The notes under the pieces are model-generated. The model saw nothing but the letters and a program-made list of their open reading frames with translations, was not told the DNA's origin and made no database searches. 64,000 nucleotides of DNA from Granulosicoccaceae bacterium (GTDB lineage Bacteria > Pseudomonadota > Gammaproteobacteria > Granulosicoccales > Granulosicoccaceae): the NCBI GenBank assembly GCA_020629835.1, contig JAHDCO010000013.1, positions 1 through 64,000 on the forward strand, given 5' to 3'. The translations under genes and the position numbers were made by a program. This document shows, one piece after another, positions 32,761-39,296 of the stretch. Within the stretch, counting starts at the first letter, position 1. Each line of letters begins with the position of its first letter.

Positions 32761-32794
32761 AGTATTCATCTTTGTCATTCCTCATAGGAATACT
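32761..32794. promoter_or_regulatory. Nested inverted repeats AGTATTC...GAATACT and ATTCCT-CAT-AGGAAT immediately before the LysR ATG
   Basis: Read directly; lies just 5' of ATG at 32799. Confidence 0.5.
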
Positions 32795-32798
32795 GATC

Positions 32799-33713
32799 AT
32801 GGATACCTTAGCGCTGGAGTCCTTCGTAGCCGTAGCAGATGAAGCTTCCTTTTCTCGAGCGGCTGAGAAGCTGTACGTAACCCAGCCAGCCATCAGCAAA
32901 CGCATCGCTGGTTTGGAGGAAGATCTCGGTGTTGCCCTGTTTGACCGGTTAGGCCGAAATTTACAAGTCACCGAAGCGGGCGCCAGCTTGCTCGTTAGTG
33001 CCCGGCGTATCTTGGCCGATATCCAGGCCAGCCGGGACGCCATCCTGTCGTTGGGCGATAACGTGGCGGGCCGCTTGCGCCTGGCCACCAGCCACCACAT
33101 CGGTATTCACCGGCTGCCACCTATTTTAAAGGCCTTCACCCAACAGCACCCCGCGGTGGAGCTGGACTTACTGTTTCTGGATTCTGAGCTGGCTATTGAT
33201 AAAGTGGCGAATGGCGATATTGAATTGGCCATTGTGACGCTGCCGGAAACGAACGCACCCAGCTTAACCAGCACGCTGGTTTGGGATGACCCACTGGTGA
33301 TTGTCGCGGCTCCGGATCATCCGTTGGCGAAGGGTTCAGAACAGCTTGCTACGCAAGCGAAAACCGAACAGCTTGCTGCGCAAGCTGTTTCCGTACTCGC
33401 GCACCACCCTGCGGTGTTACCCAGCCGAAATACCATTACCCGTCGAATTTTGTTCAACGCCTTAGCGTCGCACGCACTGCCAATCCAGACGGCATTGGAA
33501 ACCAACTATCTGGAAACCATCAAGATGTTGGTGTCAGTAGGATTGGGCTGGGGTGTCTTGCCCGCATCCATGCTGGATAACTCAGTTGTAGAAATTCCAT
33601 TGAAGGGTTTGAGCATGCGGCGGCAATTGGGGCATGTCGTGCGCACAGAACGCACGCTGAGCCGTGCGGGTAACGCGTTAATCGATATACTGCCCCCAAG
33701 CACATTCGATTAA
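32799..33713 (+). CDS. LysR-family transcriptional regulator, divergent from leuC
   Basis: MDTLALESFVAVADEASFSRAAEKLYVTQPAISKRIAGLEEDLGVALFDRLGR LysR HTH; start revised from 32772 (TTG) to ATG 32799. Confidence 0.93.
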   Translation: MDTLALESFVAVADEASFSRAAEKLYVTQPAISKRIAGLEEDLGVALFDRLGRNLQVTEAGASLLVSARRILADIQASRDAILSLGDNVAGRLRLATSHHIGIHRLPPILKAFTQQHPAVELDLLFLDSELAIDKVANGDIELAIVTLPETNAPSLTSTLVWDDPLVIVAAPDHPLAKGSEQLATQAKTEQLAAQAVSVLAHHPAVLPSRNTITRRILFNALASHALPIQTALETNYLETIKMLVSVGLGWGVLPASMLDNSVVEIPLKGLSMRRQLGHVVRTERTLSRAGNALIDILPPSTFD

Positions 33714-33722
33714 GGCAGCAGT

Positions 33723-34640
33723 ATGAGTTTTGGCGCGGTAGAAGGCACTGGCTACGTTCGATTAGACCCACGCTTTGATGAGTGCGTGATCGGGCATGCG
33801 AATGTGGAACGCTTATACACAGGCTGCCGATGGGCCGAAGGCCCGGTGTGGTTCCCAGCGGGCAACTACCTACTGTGGAGTGATATTCCAAACAATCGAA
33901 TTCTTCGCTGGGACGCAAACGATGGCCACGTGTCTACGTTTCGGCAACCGGCCAACAACACCAATGGCCACACCCGCGATGCTCAAGGGCGCCTGGTCAG
34001 TTGTGAGCACTTAACACGCCGAGTAACGCGTACTGAGTTCGATGGTTCGATAACTGTATTAGCCGATTCGTTCGAAGGTAAGCGCTTAAATTCGCCTAAC
34101 GATGTTGTCGTTAATAGTGACGGTTCGGTTTGGTTTACCGATCCGTTCTATGGCATCGCGACAGACTACGAAGGTGATGCGGCCGTATCCGAAATGGACT
34201 GCCACGTTTACCGCATAGACACCGATGGAAACATCACTCGCCCAATCGATAGCATGGCAAAACCTAATGGCTTAGCGTTTAGCCCAGACGGTGATTTTTT
34301 ATTCGTGTCCGATACCGGTGCAAGTCACGACCCCTCATTGGTGCCACACATCATGCGCTTTACGTTATCGGTTGATAAAAAGTCGGTTGTTGACAGCACC
34401 GAATTCGCTGAATGTACTTCCGGCATGTTTGACGGTTTTCGTTTCGACCGTGACGGACGACTGTGGACCAGCGCCGCCGATGGCGTGCACTGTTATGACT
34501 TCGACGGCTCGCTGATTGGCCGTATTCAGATACCAGAAATGGTGGCCAATGTTGAATTTGGCGGAGCCAAACGTAATCGTTTGTTTATCTGTGGGCAGAC
34601 GTCTTTGTATTCGGTTTATTTGGCCGTGAACGGGGCTTGA
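33723..34640 (+). CDS. SMP-30/gluconolactonase/LRE family protein
   Basis: WAEGPVWFPAGNYLLWSDIPNNRILRWD; LNSPNDVVVNSDGSVWFTDPFYG; PNGLAFSPDGDFLFVSDT. Confidence 0.93.
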   Translation: MSFGAVEGTGYVRLDPRFDECVIGHANVERLYTGCRWAEGPVWFPAGNYLLWSDIPNNRILRWDANDGHVSTFRQPANNTNGHTRDAQGRLVSCEHLTRRVTRTEFDGSITVLADSFEGKRLNSPNDVVVNSDGSVWFTDPFYGIATDYEGDAAVSEMDCHVYRIDTDGNITRPIDSMAKPNGLAFSPDGDFLFVSDTGASHDPSLVPHIMRFTLSVDKKSVVDSTEFAECTSGMFDGFRFDRDGRLWTSAADGVHCYDFDGSLIGRIQIPEMVANVEFGGAKRNRLFICGQTSLYSVYLAVNGA

Positions 34641-34901
34641 TGCTCGATTCATGCTTTTTCAATCCAGGCTTCTTAGGAAAGTTAGCTCAGCTAAATAAGG
34701 TATTGCCAATTTCCGGCACGCTGGTCACTCATGCGACGTTAATTTGATACGTCAAATACTTACCGACAGGCCCCAAGCGCCATGACCTAGGGCGAACACA
34801 AAAAGCAGCGCAGATAAAGCGTTACGAGTGTTGGTACTTACGCTTCAGGCAGCATGTCGACAGTCAAGAGCACGGATGCCAAGACCGGCCGGAAAATTAA
34901 T

Positions 34902-34939
34902 TTCGCTATTTGCGAATTTTTTACCCATTTTTGCGAATT
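34902..34939. promoter_or_regulatory. Candidate operator region: TTCGC-N5-GCGAA inverted repeat and two TTTGCGAATT direct repeats 21 bp apart
   Basis: TTTGCGAATT at 34909-34918 and 34930-34939; precedes putative -10 TATGCT (34945-34950) of the retron operon. Confidence 0.5.
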
Positions 34940-34993
34940 CTGTGTATGCTGTCCATTCTGGAGTAACGGAAGAAGAAGTCATTACATTGAGAT

Positions 34994-35207
34994 GTCGGTC
35001 TTAGATCGACTCGAGGGGGTGTAAAGCCTCTACCGCATTCGCCACATCGATCGCCCGGCGCCTCACACGAGCACCGAGCCAAGAATCGGCGAATGCGACA
35101 CCAGAGGATGACTCTGGTGTCGCATAAACAGGATTTAACGCGCTGCAGTCCGTTCCTGTGTTGGGGATGACCTCGATGCAATTTTGCATGGAGCAACACA
35201 GGAGAAC
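34994..35207 (+). ncRNA. Candidate retron non-coding RNA / structured leader (msr-msd-like); boundaries approximate
   Basis: Hairpins: GTCGGTC-TTA-GATCGAC (34994-35010); CGCATTCGCC/GGCGAATGCG (35034-35043/35088-35097); ATGCGACACCAGAG-GATGA-CTCTGGTGTCGCAT 14-bp perfect (35093-35125); GTTCCTGTGTTG.../...CAACACAGGAGAAC with inner ATGCAATTTTGCAT (35152-35207). No convincing a1/a2 pair found by eye. Confidence 0.55.
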
Positions 35208-35211
35208 CCTG

Positions 35212-35376
35212 ATGGGTTTAAAAACCAGCAAGCAGCCGTCGCGACCGAAAGAAGAGGAAAAAAAACGAGCCCTACCAAGTTGGTTGCGTTCGCCTCTTTT
35301 GCTACGGTTGTTGGTGAAACTCGCTATTCTGGTATACCGGATATGGCAGTGGATTCAAGAGTGGAACAGTAGCTAG
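35212..35376 (+). CDS. 54-aa hydrophobic, Trp-rich small protein (candidate retron effector/small membrane toxin)
   Basis: MGLKTSKQPSRPKEEEKKRALPSWLRSPLLLRLLVKLAILVYRIWQWIQEWNSS; SD AGGAG at 35200-35204, 7 nt before ATG. Confidence 0.6.
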   Translation: MGLKTSKQPSRPKEEEKKRALPSWLRSPLLLRLLVKLAILVYRIWQWIQEWNSS

Positions 35377-35422
35377 GTCGTGTTCCTTTTTATTAACGGA
35401 GCAAGCAAACAGGGAACCGCTG

Positions 35423-35746
35423 ATGTTGTCGGAAGCATTGAGACTGATACGTGTCTATCATGATCTTAAACAGGCTGAACTTGCGAAAGAATTAGGCATA
35501 TCCGTTTCCTATCTTTCAGAGATCGAGAGAGGAAAAAAAACAGCCTCACTAGAAATTATTGAGAATTACTCACGCATCTTCAAAATATCTGCATCCTCCA
35601 TTCTCTTTTTCTCAGAAAACATGAACACTGAGTTCTCATCTTCTCAGAAAGCACTCAAGGCAAGAGGCGTAATTGCGAACAAAGTGTTGAATTTTTTAGC
35701 ATTGATTGAGACTAAAACCGAGCTAGGGAATGCCCAAAAAAAATAA
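35423..35746 (+). CDS. XRE-family HTH transcriptional regulator (retron accessory)
   Basis: LKQAELAKELGISVSYLSEIERGKKTASLEIIENYSRIF; overlaps RT start by 17 bp. Confidence 0.9.
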   Translation: MLSEALRLIRVYHDLKQAELAKELGISVSYLSEIERGKKTASLEIIENYSRIFKISASSILFFSENMNTEFSSSQKALKARGVIANKVLNFLALIETKTELGNAQKK

Positions 35747-36602
35747 ATACCATTCTTTAGAATCGAGCCCTTTCTATCGTTTGAGGACCAAGAAAAAACT
35801 TGCAAACCTACTTTTCATTAGCCCGAATGACTTTAGTTCCCTTTGCACAAGCAACAAACGGTACAGATCATTTGATGAACCAAAAGCACATGGGAACGGA
35901 ACGCGCAGGATAGATGCACCAAATCCAAAACTTAAAAGTGTTCAAAAAAGGATTGCTAATCTGCTGCAGAGAATTCAACCTCCGGATTACTTGTTTTCTC
36001 CTGTAAAAGGTCGTTCTTATGTGGACAATGCTCACCACCACAAACGGTCTGACACCCATCATTTGCTAGATATTGCAGACTTCTATCCCAGTTGTTCCTG
36101 CAACAAAATAGCGTGGTTTTTCAGGCAACGTATGCAATGTTCACCGGATGTTTCAGCAATCCTATGTGACATTGTATGTTTCCGTGATTCACTTCCCCAA
36201 GGCAGTCCATGTAGCCCGATCCTTGCGTACTTGGCGTATTCCGAAATGTGGGACGCGATACATGGCCTAGCAGTGTCTACCAATTGTCGGCTCTCAGTCT
36301 ACGCCGACGACATTACGCTTTCCGGTGACAGAGTTTCTGGCGATCTAATTTGGGAAGTTAAGAGAACGATACACCGACACGGACACACACATTGCAAAAA
36401 GAAAGAGAGAACGAAATATAGGGAACCTGTAGAGGTTACCGGGGTCATTGTGAAAGAGCGGACTTTATTACCACCAAATCGTTCACATCGAAACCTGACC
36501 GAAGCTAAACGCGACTTACAACAGGCTAAACAACCAAGTGATATCAGTCGTTTAACCGCAAGAATTAAAGGACACGAGTCGCAACGAAACCAAATTACTT
36601 AA
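35730..36602 (+). CDS. Retron-type reverse transcriptase
   Basis: SYVDNAHHHKRSD (NAxxH), LPQGSPCSPILAYLAY, LSVYADDITLSG (YADD), EVTGVIVKE (VTG). Confidence 0.93.
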   Translation: MPKKNKYHSLESSPFYRLRTKKKLANLLFISPNDFSSLCTSNKRYRSFDEPKAHGNGTRRIDAPNPKLKSVQKRIANLLQRIQPPDYLFSPVKGRSYVDNAHHHKRSDTHHLLDIADFYPSCSCNKIAWFFRQRMQCSPDVSAILCDIVCFRDSLPQGSPCSPILAYLAYSEMWDAIHGLAVSTNCRLSVYADDITLSGDRVSGDLIWEVKRTIHRHGHTHCKKKERTKYREPVEVTGVIVKERTLLPPNRSHRNLTEAKRDLQQAKQPSDISRLTARIKGHESQRNQIT

Positions 36603-36799
36603 ATTTGTACATCAATGAATCTTAGTTAAAACTAAAAACTGAAATTATCTTCTGCAACCAGTCTTCTGTAGAAAGTACGCTATCGAAGTTTTGATGTTAA
36701 AGGCTGCTATGAAAGGGATTGCTGCTGATTTCGCTCTTAGCAACTACTAACGATGTTAATCGTTACGACTCATGTATACCAAACTCTTTATTACTATTA

Positions 36800-37537
36800 C
36801 TAGTTCCTCTGTCTAGCCATCAACTCAGCCGATACGTTCCCCTTAAAACAACGCGGGAAAAACGGGAACGTATCGGTTGCATAGTAAACGTACTGACCGT
36901 TTACCAAGGCGCCGTTGCATTCATCAAGCGAACCAGATCCTTCTACGTACTCCCAATCTTGAACATAGGTGCCGTCGTGAAGACCACCGGGACCGGAGTC
37001 ACGTTCTCCAGCTTTCAGTTGATAAGAAGATTGCACTTCTGACCCGACGTAGTGGATCTCGAATCCATCCGCCGCATACGCAAACAGTGTTCCGCTGAGT
37101 TCACTCACCACCGCTTCAGGAATACCGTGATAGTGGTACATGCCATCACCATCCACATGTGCATTTTGAGCGTCCATGATGAGACCGCCAACACCCTCCA
37201 CATTCCATCCCGAAGAACGGTCACGTGACCATCCTTTCTCTGCCGTCGGATCATAATATTCGGCGGTGCCAGGACGAAGTGGAATACCCGTGAGCGTCAT
37301 GCCTGAGATATGAATTCTCCGAGTGATGGTATCCGTCAGTACCGGCTCTGCATCAACACAAAACCGATGATTTTGTTCTTCAACAACAGCCCCAGGCCGC
37401 CAGGTACCCACCTCATGATTAGGTACGCCATCCGATGTGATACAACGCTGCTCACCGTCAATCGCAATACTGACGTGAGCGTGCGCTAGGCCCGTGGTAA
37501 GAGGCGCAATAAAAAAGATTGCGGCGAAAATTTTCAT
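36800..37537 (-). CDS. Secreted YHYH domain-containing protein
   Basis: Signal peptide; DGMYHYHGIPEAVVSE... LFAYAADGFEIHY; GGLHDGTYVQDWEYVEGSGSLDECNGA. Confidence 0.88.
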   Translation of the reverse strand: MKIFAAIFFIAPLTTGLAHAHVSIAIDGEQRCITSDGVPNHEVGTWRPGAVVEEQNHRFCVDAEPVLTDTITRRIHISGMTLTGIPLRPGTAEYYDPTAEKGWSRDRSSGWNVEGVGGLIMDAQNAHVDGDGMYHYHGIPEAVVSELSGTLFAYAADGFEIHYVGSEVQSSYQLKAGERDSGPGGLHDGTYVQDWEYVEGSGSLDECNGALVNGQYVYYATDTFPFFPRCFKGNVSAELMARQRN

Positions 37538-37782
37538 GGTCGTAGTCCTGTACTGAAAAGATCCAACGCAACTGCGCTGGTTTCAGTTTCAAAGACTAAT
37601 GGGAAAATAAGTAAGAATTATGCAGAGTACAAGAATTAGAGAGAAAGAAGTTAGCGACTCCAATCGCTTCCTCAGCTTGAGCTTGTCTTACTAAAGTTTA
37701 TGTTTGTAATGCCCAAAGATGATACCAATCGAAATCGTTTGCTCTCTGCTTTCAAGCAGCAAGTTACATCGCAAACGATGGA

Positions 37783-38160
37783 TTAAAACGGAATATCATC
37801 ATCAAAATCAGCACTAGCATCCGTAGCCGACGGTGGATACTTACTTGCATCATCAGGTGCATTGCCACCACCCGATCCACCTGCACTCTCACCGCCTGCA
37901 TTCGCCACACGCCAGGCATTTAAGTTGGTGAAGTACTTATCATTCCACTCGCGACCGCGTAGATCGAAATCAACAACGACTTGATCGCCTTCGTTGTAGT
38001 CATCCATGATGGCGCACTTATCTTGAGTGAGCTGGAACTTCACCATTTGTGGGTACTGGCCATCTTGCACTTCAATAACAAACTCGCGTGCGGAGAACGT
38101 GGCGGTCTTCTGCTCGGTGGGGAAAATTTTGTGCACGCGGCCTTCGGCTTTATATGCCAT
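37783..38160 (-). CDS. DUF3127-like small protein with SSB-type C-terminal tail (DFDDDIPF)
   Basis: VHKIFPTEQKTATFSAREFVIEVQDGQYPQMVKFQLTQDKCAIMDDYNEGDQVVVDFDLRGREW; Gly-rich linker and DFDDDIPF terminus. Confidence 0.8.
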   Translation of the reverse strand: MAYKAEGRVHKIFPTEQKTATFSAREFVIEVQDGQYPQMVKFQLTQDKCAIMDDYNEGDQVVVDFDLRGREWNDKYFTNLNAWRVANAGGESAGGSGGGNAPDDASKYPPSATDASADFDDDIPF

Positions 38161-38168
38161 GAGTATCG

Positions 38169-39272
38169 TTACGCTTCAGGTGGAATAATGGGGGTGGTGC
38201 ATTCTACCGCACCGTTCTGCCCGCGTTGGCGCAAGGCATGATCAATCAGGACTAAAGCCAACATGGCTTCGGCAATCGGTGTGGCCCGAATGCCGACGCA
38301 CGGATCATGGCGCCCGGTGGTAATTAAATCAATGGACTCGCCTTCAACGTTGACGCTTTTACCGGGCAGACGAATGCTGGATGTGGGCTTCAAAGCCAGC
38401 GCTGCGGTTATTGGCTGACCGGAGGAAATTCCGCCTAACACGCCGCCGGCGTTGTTCGACAGAAACCCTTCGGGAGTGATTTCATCTCGATGCTCTGTAC
38501 CGCGTTGAGATACCGACGCAAAACCAGCGCCTACCTCAACGCCCTTAACCGCATTGATGCTCATCAGCGCATGCGCGATGTCAGCATCCAATCGATCAAA
38601 GACGGGCTCGCCCCAGCCCGGCGGCACACCATGGGCTTCGACCACCACTTTGGCACCTATCGAATCCCCATCTTTGACCAATCGCTTCATGTAATCCTCA
38701 AGCTCCGGCACCTGCTCTTCGTTGGGCCAGAAAAACGGATTCTGTTCGATGGCCTGTCGATTAAATTCGCTGCGGTCGAGTTCTATCGGACCCAATTGGG
38801 ACAGGTACCCAAACACGGTGGTGCCGAACTGTTTTTGCAAAGCGATCTTGGCGATGCTGCCAGCCGCCACGCGCATTGCGGTTTCACGAGCCGAGGATCG
38901 ACCTCCGCCCCGATAGTCCCGAATGCCGTACTTCTGCTGGTAGGTGTAGTCCGCGTGGGCGGGGCGAAACTGGCTTTTGATTTTGTCGTAATCGCGCGAG
39001 CGTTGATCGGTATTCCGAATCACCAACCCAATAGGCGTTCCCGTGGTAACCCCTTCGAACACCCCCGATAGAATTTCGATCTCATCGGCTTCGCGACGCT
39101 GGGTGGTATAACGAGAGGTACCGGGTTTGCGCCGGTCAAGATCCAGCTGTAAATCGGTGCTGGTTAATGGGAGCCCCGGAGGGCATCCGTCCACCACAGC
39201 GCCCAGCGCTAAGCCGTGACTTTCGCCGAAGGTGGTAACGGTGAAGAGCTTGCCAAAGGTATTTCCTGCCAT
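38169..39272 (-). CDS. aroC: Chorismate synthase
   Basis: [49 protein letters not shown]. Confidence 0.97.
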   Translation of the reverse strand: MAGNTFGKLFTVTTFGESHGLALGAVVDGCPPGLPLTSTDLQLDLDRRKPGTSRYTTQRREADEIEILSGVFEGVTTGTPIGLVIRNTDQRSRDYDKIKSQFRPAHADYTYQQKYGIRDYRGGGRSSARETAMRVAAGSIAKIALQKQFGTTVFGYLSQLGPIELDRSEFNRQAIEQNPFFWPNEEQVPELEDYMKRLVKDGDSIGAKVVVEAHGVPPGWGEPVFDRLDADIAHALMSINAVKGVEVGAGFASVSQRGTEHRDEITPEGFLSNNAGGVLGGISSGQPITAALALKPTSSIRLPGKSVNVEGESIDLITTGRHDPCVGIRATPIAEAMLALVLIDHALRQRGQNGAVECTTPIIPPEA

Positions 39273-39296
39273 CCGGCCAGTATAACGAAAGCCGCT

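Noticed and set aside
34680-34696. gttagctcagctaaat resembles a tRNA D-arm (TAGCTCAG)
   Set aside because: It is a short palindrome (TTAGCT-C-AGCTAA). No acceptor stem, anticodon arm or T-loop (GTTCGANTC) follows at tRNA spacing.
34921-35231. Minus-strand ORFs 34921..35199 and 35001..35231
   Set aside because: They run antisense through the structured retron leader. No recognisable domain; arginine/cysteine-rich composition expected of chance ORFs in hairpin DNA.
35382-35417. Possible second SD-sequestering stem (GTTCC...GGAAC) before the HTH gene
   Set aside because: Only 5 bp with a large loop; too likely by chance to list as a feature.
36622-36635. TTAGTT-AA-AACTAA after the RT as a possible terminator
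   Set aside because: AT-only 6-bp stem, 2-nt loop and no T-run; too weak to call.
36719-37042. 107-aa plus-strand ORF downstream of the RT as an additional retron effector
   Set aside because: Overlaps the 3' end of the well-supported YHYH gene on the opposite strand; no domain, no SD, low plausibility.
38490-39071. 193-aa plus-strand ORF antisense to aroC (and other long shadow ORFs, e.g. 10736..11365 over the permease, 32100..32726 over leuC, 25414..25986 over fimV)
   Set aside because: Mirror-frame ORFs of well-supported genes; no domain or start-site support.
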